Below the pieces are notes generated by a model that worked only from the letters and a program-made list of their open reading frames with translations, searched no databases and was not told the DNA's origin. From Brassica napus (lineage: Eukaryota; Streptophyta; Magnoliopsida; Brassicales; Brassicaceae), in assembly GCF_020379485.1 (NCBI RefSeq), contig NW_026015767.1, positions 432,501 through 496,500 of the forward strand: DNA of 64,000 nt. Direction: 5' to 3'. A program made the translations under genes and the position numbers. Positions 10,994 through 22,396 of the stretch are shown here, one piece after another. Every line of letters starts with the position of its first letter. Position 1 is the stretch's first letter.

Positions 10994-12559
10994 GTGTTGA
11001 ATCCCAAGGGTGGAAAAAGCAAGTCCAGATCTCGGAAGGGTAAGGATGGAGCTGGGGCATCCGGTCCAGTGGGTGCAGATGATGTGAATCTGGCCGCAAC
11101 ATTGCCAATCCAAGCGGATGGGGTTAATGTTGGGACTGGATTGCCTTCGGTTCAGCTCAACCCTACTGAGGTTCGTGTGGATGGAGCTGAGTTCCAGCTG
11201 GAACATGAGCCAGAACGAGCTGATGGAGCTAATGGAGCTGATGGGAATGGACGGCAGCAACAGGATGGGCTGGAAGGTGAAGGCGAATCTTCACAGACTG
11301 GCCGTCTTGGTGACCGTAATGGGGCTGCGGACGGCAGGGCAGCTGGTCCGGTGAACCAGGCTGCGGAACCATCCATGCATGAGGTTCTGGAGGTCATGAG
11401 AGCTATGAGTACTCAAATGTTGGCTTTGACTCAGGCGTTTACACCTTTGGGTCAGGACATACCGACTCATACTGCTATTCCTATAAGGAACCAGCAGGCT
11501 GGCCGAGCAGCAGCAGCTCCGGTAGCTGGTGGAGCAGCTCCGGTTCATGGGGAACAGGAAGCTGAGGTGATTGAGATTGACCCCCCAGCTAGGGCGACCA
11601 GGAAGGTGGATTACTTGAAGGTGCTGGAGCACATCACTCGTATGGGCACTAAACACTTTGCTGGAAGTGTTGACCCTCTTGAGGCGGATGAGTGGAGGAG
11701 CAGGTTGGCTCGTAACTTCAGCTCAAGCCGCTGCCCAGAGGACTACCAGAAGGACATTGCGGTTCACTTCTTGGAGGGAGATGCCCACAACTGGTGGTTG
11801 GCTCTTGACAAGCGCACCAATGGTACCATAGAGCGCTTTGAGGACTTTGAGGTTGAGTTCAACCACAAGTACTTCCCAGCTGAGGCATGGGACCGTTTGG
11901 AAGCTAAGTTCCTGGACTTGGTTCAGGGACGCAGGACGGTACGTGAGTACGAAGAAGAGTTCAACCGACTCAGGCGCTATGTGGGTAAGGAGTTGGAGGA
12001 CGAGGCAGTTCAGGTTCGCCGGTTCATCAGAGGCCTTAGGGCTGAACTCCGGACCTATTGCTCAGTCCGTACCTTCTCCACTGTGTCTGAGCTGGTTGAG
12101 AGGATGGCCTTGCTTGAGGTCAACCTTGCGGATGAGCATAAGCAGAAGGTCAAAAGTGTGGTGGTGGCTTCAAGCCAGAGTGGTGACCGGAAGAGGAAAA
12201 GGGACCAGGCTGAAGAGGGTAAAACCTCAAGTGGTAGGCCTGTGTGTCCCAAGTGTGGCCGACACCATGGAGGTGAATGTTGGAGAGCAATGGGAGCTTG
12301 TCTTCGATGTGGTAAGATGGATCACTCAGCTCGGGACTGTCCTAGACAGGAGCAAGGAGCTGGTGGTGATACCAGGACTTGCCACTACTGTGGAAGAAGG
12401 GACATCTCCGTAAGGATTGTCCCAAGTTAGCAGCCGGGTCGAGCAAGGGCCGTGGTGAGGGCAACAAGCCAGACCAGAACCGCGGTCAGACCTCTGCACC
12501 CCGCGTCTATGAGCTGTCCAAGGATGAGGACAAGGCTGGACCATTCCTCGCGATCACTG
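10994..12559 (+). pseudogene. gag: gag of element A (capsid and zinc knuckles), frameshifted
   Basis: Encodes the structural protein that packages element RNA. The open frame runs from after a TGA at 10976 to 12430 (478 codons from 10994). No in-frame ATG precedes residue about 128, so the start is unclear; the ATG at 10992 is in another frame and stops at once. A basic, low-complexity N-terminus is followed by the retrotransposon gag core (about residues 205-370, with DAHNWWLALDKR and EYEEEFNRLRRYV). Two cysteine clusters follow, CPKCGRHHGGEC and the CCHC knuckle CLRCGKMDHSARDC. In the next knuckle (about 12390-12396) one A is missing relative to B and E, so Gag ends early at 12430. The true continuation lies in the next frame up to the splice donor at 12559. 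Confidence 0.85.
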
Positions 12560-12650
12560 GTAATGTGTCTGATCTTATTCTTTCCAATTCAGTAGAATTG
12601 CATGGTATGGAACCTAGGACGGTTAGATACTTAGTTTGGGTCATGTGTAG
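12560..12650 (+). other. 91-bp intron at the gag-protease junction of element A
   Basis: The donor follows ATC ACT G (GTAATG...) and the acceptor is TCATGTGTAG|GGACC. Splicing joins a split glycine codon and gives ...[13 protein letters not shown], matching the junction expected from element C. The same intron, at the same phase, is present in B (22307-22396), E (51054-51143) and C (40468-40601). Confidence 0.75.
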
Positions 12651-15600
12651 GGACCCTAAGTATTGGTGGTGTGGAAACACATGTACTTTTCGATACTGGA
12701 GCTACACATAGTTTTGTGAGTCCAGGGATGCTCGGAAAGGGGTTGTTCCAGTTGGGAACGGGGGATTGTCCTGGGGTAGTGAATGCGGCCGGTGGGCAAG
12801 TGATGCATTCGCTAGGGGTGATTCAGGACGTCCCAGTAATGATCCAGGACAGGGTCATGCCTGTGGATCTTGTGGTAGTCCACCTAAAGAATCACGAGGT
12901 GATCTTGGGTATGGACTGGCTTGGAAAGTATCGGGCCACTCTTGACTGTCACCGGGGGCGTGTGCTTTTTGAGAGTGGGTGTGGGGCTCCGATCAGGTTC
13001 CAAGGTATACGTCCGATCTCTGGATGCTTGGTGGTGTCAGCTATCCATGTTGAGAGGATGCTGAGGAAGGGTTGTGAGGCTTATCTGGCCACAATCGCCA
13101 CTAAGGAGGTCGTAGGGGGTGGTGACCCGGAGGGAATACCGCTGGTTGGTGAGTTCCAGGATGTGTTTAGGGCGCTACAGGGCATTCCCCCTGATAGGTT
13201 GGATCCATTCATAATAGAACTCGAACCAGGGACGGCCCCATTATCCAAAAGTCCCTACAGAATGGCTCCTGCCGAGATGGCCGAGCTTAAGAAGCAACTT
13301 GAAGAGTTGCTGGATAAGGGTTTCATACGGCCTAGTGTGTCACCCTGGGGAGCACCAGTCCTCTTTGTGAAGAAGAAGGATGGTAGCTTCAGATTGTGTA
13401 TTGACTATCGAGGGTTAAACCGGGTGACTGTGAAGAACAAGTACCCATTGCCTCGGATAGATGAGTTGTTGGATCAGCTCAAGGGTGCAAAATGGTTTTC
13501 TAAAATCGATTTGGCTTCAGGGTATCATCAGATTCCCATTGAACCAAATGATGTAAGGAAGACAGCCTTCCGAACCAGGTATGGCCACTATGAGTTTGTG
13601 GTCATGCCATTTGGATTAACCAATGCACCAGCAGCTTTCATGAAGATGATGAACAGCATATTCAGGGATTTCCTGGATGAGTTTGTAATCATCTTCATTG
13701 ATGATATCTTGGTCTACTCCAAGACCAAAGAGGATCATGAGAGACATCTAAGAGCAGTGTTGGGACGATTGAGGGAACAACAGCTCTATGCCAAATTGAG
13801 CAAGTGCAGTTTTTGGCAAAGAAGTGTTGGGTTCCTGGGTCACATTGTATCCGACCAAGGTGTCTCCGTGGACCCGGAAAAGATTAAGGCCATACAAGAA
13901 TGGCCTAGACCTAAGAGTGCAACTGAAGTCAGGAGCTTTCTAGGTCTGGCCGGTTATTACAGGAAGTTTGTCAAGGGGTTTGCCAGCTTGGCTCAACCTA
14001 TGACACAACTGACTGGGAAAGACGTGAGGTTTGTATGGTCTGAGAAATGTGAGGAATGTTTCTCTGCACTTAAGCACATGTTGACAAGTGCACCGGTATT
14101 GGTGTTGCCAGAGGCAGACCAACCATATGTGGTTTACACAGACGCCTCCATAACCGGATTAGGATGTGTATTAACCCAACATGGGAAGGTCATCGCTTAT
14201 GCCTCTAGGCAGTTGAGGAAGCATGAGGGGAACTATCCAACCCACGACCTTGAGATGGCCGCAGTGGTGTTCGCCCTCAAGATATGGCGATCATACTTGT
14301 ATGGTGCCAAGGTTCAGATTTTGACCGACCACAAGAGTCTCAAGTATATATTCACTCAACCTGAGTTGAATTTGAGGCAAAGGAGATGGATGGAGTTCGT
14401 GGCCGATTATGATCTGGATATTGCTTACCATCCAGGTAAAGCAAACCTAGTGGCCGATGCCTTAAGCCGTAGGAGAGCTGAGGTATCAGCCGAGAGGGAA
14501 GCAGAGGTGCTGGAAGGGATGGTTAGGACATTGCATTTAAACACACTGGCCAGCGAGGACGAGCCGTTGGGTTTAGAAGCAGTGAACCAGGCTGATCTCC
14601 TTACCAGGATCAGGCAAGCACAAAGCTTGGATGAGAACCTCCAGAAGGTTGCTCTGAATGATAAAACCGAGTACCAGGTTGCGAGTGATGGTACGATTTT
14701 GGTCCATGGGAGGATCAGTGTTCCGAATGTAAGGGAACTAAAGGAAGAGATTATGAGTCAGTCTCATAAGTCTAAGTTCTCTGTGCACCCGGGACTGAAC
14801 AAGATGTACAAGGATATCAAGAGGTACTATCATTGGATCCGTATGAAGACGGATGTGGCCGAGTGGGTGGCTAAGTGTCCTACTTGCCAACTCGTCAAGG
14901 CTGAGCACCAAGTACCCAGTGGATTACTCCAGAATCTACCTATTCCAGAATGGAAGTGGGATCACATCACCATGGACTTTGTGTCAGGTTTTCCCATGAC
15001 CAGGAATAGAAAGGATTCGGTTTGGGTAGTGGTGGATCGTCTGACCAAGTCAGCTCTGTTCATACCAATCAAGAAGACTGATGGTGTGGAGCCCTTGGTA
15101 CAGATTTACATGGAACAGGTGGTACGCCTGCATGGTGTACCAGCCAGTATTGTGTCGGATAGGGACCCTCGGTTCACTTCTTATTTCTGGAAGGCTTTCC
15201 AAAAGGCCTTGGGAACAAGAGTGCACATGAGCACAGCCTATCACCCCCAAACGGATGGTCAGTCTGAAAGAACCATCCAGACGTTGGAAGACATGTTAAG
15301 GGCTTGTGTCTTGGACTGGGGAAATTCCTGGGAAAGACACTTGCCATTGGTAGAGTTTGCTTACAACAACAGCTTCCATACCAGTATTGGGATGTCGCCC
15401 TACGAAGCTTTGTACGGACGGCCCTGCAGGACACCATTATGCTGGACCCAAGTGGGGGAGCGCAGCATGATAGGACCTGAGATAGTGGAGGAGACCACGG
15501 AGAAGATTAAGTTCATCCGTGACAAGATGAAGGAGGCACAGGACCGTCACAAGTCTTATGCGGATAAGAGAAGGAAACATGTTGAGTTTGAGGTGGACGA

Positions 15601-16099
15601 CATGGTCTACCTCAAGATGATTACTTTCAGAGGTCGGAAAAGGGTTTCTGGCCGAGGGAAGTTGGATCCAAGGTACTTGGGTCCATTCCGGATCATTGAG
15701 AGAGTTGGTTCGGTGGCTTACAAGCTTAACCTACCAACTGAGATGGAAGCATTTCATAATGTATTCCATGTGTCTCAATTGAGAAAATGTCTTTCAGATC
15801 AAGACATGGTGATACCGGAAATTCCATCTGATCTAGGCACGAACCTCACCTTGGAGACAAGGCCGGTTCGGATTGTAGACAGGATGGAAAAAGCAATGAG
15901 GAACAAGACCATTCAAATGGTCAAAGTCGTGTGGGAATGCAGTGGGCAAGAACAAGTCACTTGGGAAACCGAGATGAGAATGAAAGCTGACTATCCAGAG
16001 TGGTATGGTCAGTTTATGATGGAGACAAGTCTAGACTTGGATTCGAGGACGAATCCATCTCAAGTGGGGGAGACTTGTCATGTCCCTGATTCTAGATAG
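12651..16099 (+). CDS. pol: pol of element A: protease, reverse transcriptase, RNase H, integrase, chromodomain-like tail
   Basis: Open from the splice acceptor to a TAG at 16097-16099, about 1149 codons; an ATG inside the frame is at 12671. Domains in order: aspartic protease ([10 protein letters not shown], about residue 13 of the exon); reverse transcriptase with FIDDIL near residue 345; RNase H (YTDAS near 495, with DALSRR at its end); integrase with zinc finger (CPTCQL) and catalytic [14 protein letters not shown] and QTDGQSERT; a [14 protein letters not shown] C-terminal domain; and a chromodomain-like tail with [16 protein letters not shown]. No stop or frameshift was seen. The reading frame crosses the polypurine tract and ends 24 nt inside the 3' LTR. 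Translation probably depends on splicing from gag. This is the only intact chromovirus pol in the window. Confidence 0.93.
16062..16075 (+). other. polypurine tract of element A
   Basis: AAGTGGGGGAGACT directly before the 3' LTR start TGTCATG. It is the expected plus-strand primer site and is also translated as part of the pol C-terminus. Confidence 0.85.
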
Positions 16100-18003
16100 A
16101 GCCTTCGGGCACAGCCATGGTACGGGGAGACGTGCTAGTCAGGTCGTAAGACCTAAAGACAAGCGTATCATGGCTGGAATGGATGGTTAAGTGCATCAGT
16201 ATGCTGAGACTTGACCAGAATCGGATGGAGACAAGGAAATAAGAGCTGGATGAGTTCTAAGGCAGCTGGACGATGATGGGAAGCAGCTCAGTCAGCTAGG
16301 ACAAGCTTAGTGTAGCTCACACTAGCTTGGGTCAGCTCCAGTAGCTGGATCACTAGCTCCCTCAGCTGGGGAAGCTGGCACTCAGCTCAACTCAGCTGGG
16401 TGGAGTGTTATGGTCCGGGCCAGTGTTGCCGGTCCATGGGCGGTCAAGGGTCCGGCTGGGTGGTGGCTGAACCACTAAGGGCCTATGGGTCTTTATTGGG
16501 TCCGTGGGTCTTGGTGGATGTACTTGGGATGCAGATTGAGGCATTGGGCCTATTTCCAGACAGCCCACACGCCAAAGGGAGCAGTTGGACGGTTGATGGG
16601 CGAAAAGGTGGGAATTGGGCAGTTTGTGTCTTTTCCCTTCCAACCGGTTGCAACTGTCCGCCCAGGCAGTTATTGGCCGACCTTTCTCTATAAATACAGA
16701 CACTTGGGTGTCGAAAATGGCATCAAATTCCTTAGGGAAAACTCTGCCAAAATCGTGACAGAAAGAAAGAGAGAAAGAGAGAAGAAGGCCGGCCAAACCG
16801 AGACTGTGGGTGGTGGTGATCGGACTCCGACCAGAAGTTGGTCTGTGGGAAGAGGAGAGCATTTGGTGATGGCAACCAGAGGCAAGGAGAAGGATCTGGA
16901 GAAGGGCTTGAGCACTCCTGAGCGCACGCCCAAGGTGAGTGGGATGGACCGAACCATCCTACCATGGCCGCGGTGGAATTCCGTGTAGGCTGTGGTCGGA
17001 TTGGTTGGACCAGACCCATCTCTTCCTTTTCCCTTACTATTCTACTTCATCTCTTCTATGTTCTGAATGTGTTGGATGATTCAGACACGTTCTGACTGAG
17101 CCATGGTCTTGGTCGGTACCCAGAAACCCTCCATGGCCTTGGTTGGGCTGGTGTGTTGAGATCTCATAGTTCCTGAAGGGATTATTGGGATCCGACCATG
17201 GATTGTTCTTAGTGATGATTTATCATGAATTATCATGGTTTCTAATTGGATTTATCAGTCCGATTTGATGGTGGTCAGTTATGGCCGGTTTAGTGGAATT
17301 TGGCCGAGTTCTAGGTGAAGGAGGCCGGTTCTGTCTAATCTGATTGTGGATTCTTCTTAGTTGGGAATTATCAGTAATTGTCATGAATTTTATTTAGTTT
17401 TTGGAGATGTATTAAAAATGGCCAGAAATGGGATTTAGCCTTGGTCGTTTGTGGTTCAGTGTGATTGATGGGTTAGATCACATTGGATCAGTCTGGCCGT
17501 GTGTTAAATGGTTGTTTGGGATGTCTTAGTTGATGTCCTGAGTATGGCCGAGTGCTTTGTTGACTGATCGGTTAGCTTAGAGAACTTAGTTTAAGGGAAC
17601 CAAACCATGCAATGTTAGATGAGCTTACTAGGGTATCGGTTTGTTATGTACTTATGTTGTTGTGTTGTGTGTGTGTTGTGGTTTCAGGATCGGACCAGGA
17701 CCGTGGCAAGGCCAAGGAACCGTGAGGACTTAGCTGTGGATGGATGTGTGGGTTATGGGATAGTATTGTATTATGACTTATGACTTAGCCTATTGTGCAA
17801 CTGACTGATTGTATGGATCACATGTTTATATTTATACAATGAATGTTTTCTCTTGTCTATCTGGTCGTGCATTGATTGAATGAACCTCAAGATTTCGAAA
17901 ATGACTTAGTGAATATGGAACTTTAAAACTGATGGAACTTAGAACCATGGTTTAGGTAAGGCACGGACCTAGTGGGACCTAAGGGTCAGGTTCGGGTCTT
18001 ACA
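16076..18003 (+). repeat. 3' LTR of element A
   Basis: 1928 bp, same length as the 5' LTR. Every feature is offset by exactly 7172 bp (TATA at 16688-16696, donor 16934/16935, acceptor 17687/17688). I saw no base difference in the parts compared by eye, and the ORF translations are identical. It is followed directly by the TCCTG target duplication and minisatellite. Confidence 0.95.
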
Positions 18004-20691
18004 TCCTGTGTGTACTGAACAGACAGCCCACATGGGCCAAAATCACCCGAAATGTCCACAGGAAGGGTCAGCATGCGGAGTCCAAGGACCAACATGCTGA
18101 TATATGTACTGATGGACAGCCACATACGTCCTGTGTGTGCTGACAGACACACATGGACGTCCTGTGTGTGCTGATGGACACATATGGACGTCCTGTGTGT
18201 GCTGACGGACACACACGGACGTCCTGTGTGTGCAGACGGACAGCCACGGAAGTCCTGTGTGTGTCCTGGCGGACACCCGCAGACACACACGTACACACAT
18301 GGACAGCCACGGACGTCCTGTGTGTGCTGACAGACAGCCACATACAGCCATAGACGTCCTGTGTGTGCTGGCGGACACCCACGGATGTCCTGTGTGTACT
18401 GAACAGACAGCCCACGTGGGCCAAAATCACCCAAACAGTCCACGGGATGGGCCAGCGTGCTGAGTCCAAGGACCAGCGTGCTGATATGTGTACTGATGGA
18501 CATCCACAGATGTCCTGTGTGTGCTGACAGACATAGACGGACACACACAGACAGCCCACATGGGCCAAAATCACCCAAACAGTCCACGGGAAGGGCCAAC
18601 GTGCTAAGTCCAAGGACCAACGTGCTGATATGTGTACTGAATGACAGCCACAGACGTCCTTTGTGTGCTGACAGACACTGACGTCTTGTGTGTGCTGACA
18701 GACACTGACGGACACACACGGACACTCACTGACAGCCAAAGACGTCCTGTGTGTGCTAGCGGACACCCACAGACGTCTCGTGTGTGCTGACGGACAGACA
18801 CGGATGTCATGAGTGTGCTGACGGACACCCACATACGTCATGTGTGTACTGAACAAACAGCCCACGTGGGCCAAAATCACCCGAACAGTCCACAGCAAGG
18901 GCCAGTGTGCTGAGTCCAAGGACCAGCGTGCTGATATGTGTACTGATGAACAGCCACAGACGTCCTGTGTGTGCTGACGGACATACACGGACACACACGA
19001 ATGTTCTGTGTGTGCTGACAGACATACACGGACGTCCTGTGTGTGCTGACAGAAAGCCACAGACAGCCACAAACGTCCTGTGTGTGTTGACGGACACCCA
19101 CGGACACACACGGACAGCCAGGGACATCCTGTGTGTGCTGACGGACAGCCACGGAAGTCTTGTGTGATGGTGGACACCGACGCACGTCCTGGTTGTACTG
19201 AACAAACAGCCCACTTGGGCCAAAATCAGCCAAACAGTCCATGGGAAGGGCCAGCGTGCTAAGTCCAAGGACCAACGTGCTGATATGTATACTGATGGAC
19301 AGCCACATACGTTCTGTGTGTGCTGACTGACACAGACGTCTTCTGTGTGCTGACAGACACAGATGGACACACACGGACACTCACAGACAGCCACGGACAT
19401 CCTGTGTGTGATAGCGGACACCCACGGACGTCCTGTGAGTACTGAACAGACAGCTCACATGGGCCAAAATCACCCAAATAGTCCACGGGAAGGGTCAGCG
19501 TGCTGAGTCCAAGGACCAACGTGCTGATATGTGTACTGATGGACAACCACAGATGTCCTGTGTGTGCTGACAGACACACATGGACAGCCACGGACGTCCT
19601 GTGTGTGCTGAGGGCACACACGGACGTCCTGTGTGTGCTGACGGACACCCACAGATGTCCTGTGTGTACTGAACAGACAGGCCACGTGGGCCAAAATCAC
19701 CTGAAATGTCAACGGGAAGGATCAGCGTGCGGAGTCCAAGGACACCCATGTTGCTATGTGTACTGATGGACAGCCACGGACGTCCTGTGTGTGCTGACGG
19801 ACACACACGGACAGCCACGGACGTCCTTTGTGTTCTGGTGGACACCCACAGACGTCAAGTGTGTTCGGAACAGACAGCCCACGTGGGCCAAAATCACCCG
19901 AAATGTCCTCGGGAAGGGTCAGCGTGCGGAGTCCAAGGACCAACTTGCTGATATGTGTACTGATGGACAGCCACGGATGTCCTGTGTGTGCTGACGGACA
20001 CACACGAACAGCCATGGACGTCCTGTGTGTGCTAATGGCGCACACAGACGTCCTGTGTGTGCTGACGGACACCCATGGACGTTCTGTGTGTACTGAATAG
20101 ACAGGCCACGTGGGCCAAAATCACCCGAACAGTCCACGGGAAGGGCCAGCGTGCTTATATGTACTGATGGACAGCCACGGTCGTCCTGTGTGTGCTGACG
20201 GACACACACGGACAGCCACGGACATCCTGTGTGTGCTGAGGGACACCCACGGACGTCTTGTGTGTACTGAACAGACAGCCCACGTGGGCCCAAATCACCC
20301 GAAATGTCCACGGGAAGGGTCAGCGTGCGGAGTCCAAGGACCAACGTGCTGATATGTGAACTGATGGACAGCCACGGACGTCCTGTGTGTCCTGACGGAC
20401 ACACACGGACAGCCACGGACGTCCTGTGTGTTCTGGCGGACATCCACGAACGTCCTGTGTGTATTGAACAGACAACCCACGTGGGCCAAAATTACCCGAA
20501 ATGTCCACGGGAAGGGTCAGCATGCGGAGTCCAAGGACCAACGTGCTGATATGTGTACTGATGGTCAGCCACGGACGTCCTATGTGTGCTGACGGACACA
20601 CACAGACAGCCACGGACGTCTTGTGTGTGCTGAGGGCACACACGGATGTCCTGTGTGTGCTGACGGACACCCATGGACGTCATGTGTGTGT
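18004..20691. repeat. minisatellite with higher-order units (block 3)
   Basis: Continues the array interrupted by element A, in the same orientation and with the same fixed segment; about 11 CCAAAATCACC-type segments. Several units read GAAATGTCCACGGGAAGGGTCAG rather than GAACAGTCC, a variant that also occurs in block 2. The array ends where a truncated LTR starts at 20692. Confidence 0.9.
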
Positions 20692-20747
20692 GCGGGTCCA
20701 AGTTGGGCTTTGGAGCCAGGATCGGGTCTTACAAGTTGAATCAGAGC
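20692..20747 (+). repeat. LTR stub (42 bp) and degenerate primer site of element B
   Basis: 20692-20733 matches the last 42 bp of the E-type LTR (GCGGGTCCAAGTTGGGCTT...GGTCTTACA). The primer site after it reads TTGAATCAGAGC, one base shorter than and differing from the intact TTGGTATCAGAGC of A and E. The rest of the 5' LTR is missing and minisatellite abuts directly, so a deletion removed it. Confidence 0.85.
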
Positions 20748-20890
20748 AGAGTTGGTTCTAGGATTGTTATGGGGTTATGGGAAATCACCACACATCCGGC
20801 TGGGTCTCATGGTAAGGTCTGGTTGATTGCGTAGTTAGCCTAAGGGATTGCGTGTTTCCTTATATGAGTTGATGATGGGTTAACCCGACC

Positions 20891-22306
20891 GTGTTGTTGC
20901 CAATCCAAACGGATGGGACAAATGTGGAGATCGGGCCGCATGTTGTTCAGGTGAATCCGACTGAGGTTCGTGTGGACGGATCAGGACGTCAGCTGGAACC
21001 GGAGCTGGAACCAGTTGATGGAGCTGGACGACAACAAGAAAGGGGGTTTGAGGAGCAAGGAGAGTCCTCGCAGACTGGTCGCCAGGACGATAAGGTAGGT
21101 GGAACAGCTGGTCAAGTGAATCAGACTGCTGAACCGTCTATGAAGGAGGTGCTAGAAGCCATGAAGGCTATGGGGACTCAGATCTTGGCCTTGACCCAGG
21201 CATTCACGCCTGTAAGGACAGCCATTCCTTTGGGGAATGACCGGACGGGTCCGATTGCGGCAGCTCAGGCAGCTGGTCGAGGAGCTCAGCAGCAGTTGGA
21301 GGAAGTGGCTGAGGTGATTGAAATTGATCCCCCAGCTAGGACAGCTAAGAGGATGGATTATCTGAAGCTGCTTGAGCACATATCCAAGCTGGGGACTAAA
21401 CACTTTGCTGGAAGTGTTGATCCATTAGAGGCTGACGAGTGGAGGAGCAGGCTAGTCCGTAATTTCAGCTTAACTCGATGCCCAGATGACTACTAGAAGG
21501 ACATTGCAGTTCACTTCTTGGAAGGTGATGCTCACAACTGGTGGTTGGCTCTAGACAAGTGTACCAGTGGCAGCATTGAACGCTTCTCCGACTTTGAGGT
21601 GGAGTTCAACCACAAGTACTGCCTAGCTGAGGCATGGGATCGTCTAGAGGCTAAGTTCTTGGACCTGGTTCAGGGATGCAGGACAGTAAGGGAGTATGAA
21701 GAAGAATTCAACCGTCTCTGGCGTTATGTGGGTAAGGAGTTAGAGGACGAGTCAGTACAGGTTCGTCGGTTCATAAGAGGCGTAAGGGTTGAGCTCCAAA
21801 CCTACTGCTCAGTTCGCACCTTTCACACTGTGTCTGAACTGGTTGAAAGGATGGCTATGTTTGAGACTAACTTGGCCGAGGAGGCTAAGCTGAAAACCCG
21901 GAGTCACACGGTTCCTAGTGGTGGTAGCAATGACCGCAAGAGGAAGAGGGAACAGGCTGACGAAGGTAAACCTTCAAGTGGTAGGCCTGAGTGTCCCAAG
22001 TGCGGCAGACATCATGGTGGTGAATGCTGGAGAGCAATGGGAGCCTGTCTCCGATGTGGCAAGATGGATCACTCAGCTCGCGACTGTCCTAGATAGGAGC
22101 AAGGGGCTAGTGGTGATACATGGACATGCCATTACTGTGGAAAGAAGGGACATCTCCGAAAGGATTGTCCTAAGCTGTCATCCGGGCCAAGCAAGAGCCA
22201 AGGAGAGGTTAGCAGCCGGATCAGAACCGCGGAAAGACTTCAGCACCGCGCGTCTATGAGTTTTCCAAGGATGAGGACAGGACCAGGCCATTCCAAGCGA
22301 TCACTG
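20891..22306 (+). pseudogene. gag: gag of element B, disrupted
   Basis: Recognisable gag core (HNWWLALDK, EYEEEFNRLWRYVG) and zinc knuckles (CPKCGRHHGGEC, CLRCGKMDHSARDC, CHYCGKKGHLRKDC). It is interrupted by TAG at 21494-21496 within the core and TAG at 22094-22096 just after the second cluster. One base is missing near 22217 relative to E, shifting the frame before the splice donor at 22306. No in-frame ATG is seen near the beginning: the frame opens after a TGA shortly before 20890. The N-terminal basic segment found in A is absent here and in E. Confidence 0.82.
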
Positions 22307-22396
22307 GTAATTGTCTGATCTTGATCTTTTCAATTCAATAGAATTGCATGGTACGGAACTTAGAATGGTTAGATACTTAGATTGGGTCATATGTAG
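22307..22396 (+). other. 90-bp gag-protease intron of element B
   Basis: GTAATTGTCTG...CATATGTAG, same position and phase as in A. Without splicing, the gag frame meets a TAG inside the intron (SIQ*). Confidence 0.7.

Larger units (their letters stand above)
8904..18003 (+). mobile_element. complete Ty3/gypsy Tekay/Del-like retrotransposon (element A)
   Basis: All structural parts are present in order: 5' LTR (8904-10831), primer binding site (10835-10846), gag, intron, pol, polypurine tract, 3' LTR (16076-18003). Both LTRs are exactly 1928 bp and I saw no mismatch between them. The 5 bp before (8899-8903) and after (18004-18008) are both TCCTG, a perfect target-site duplication inside the minisatellite. 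Together these point to a very recent insertion. Pol is open over its whole length. Gag carries one single-base deletion in a zinc knuckle relative to copies B and E, so this copy may be non-autonomous unless that base is an assembly error. Confidence 0.95.
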
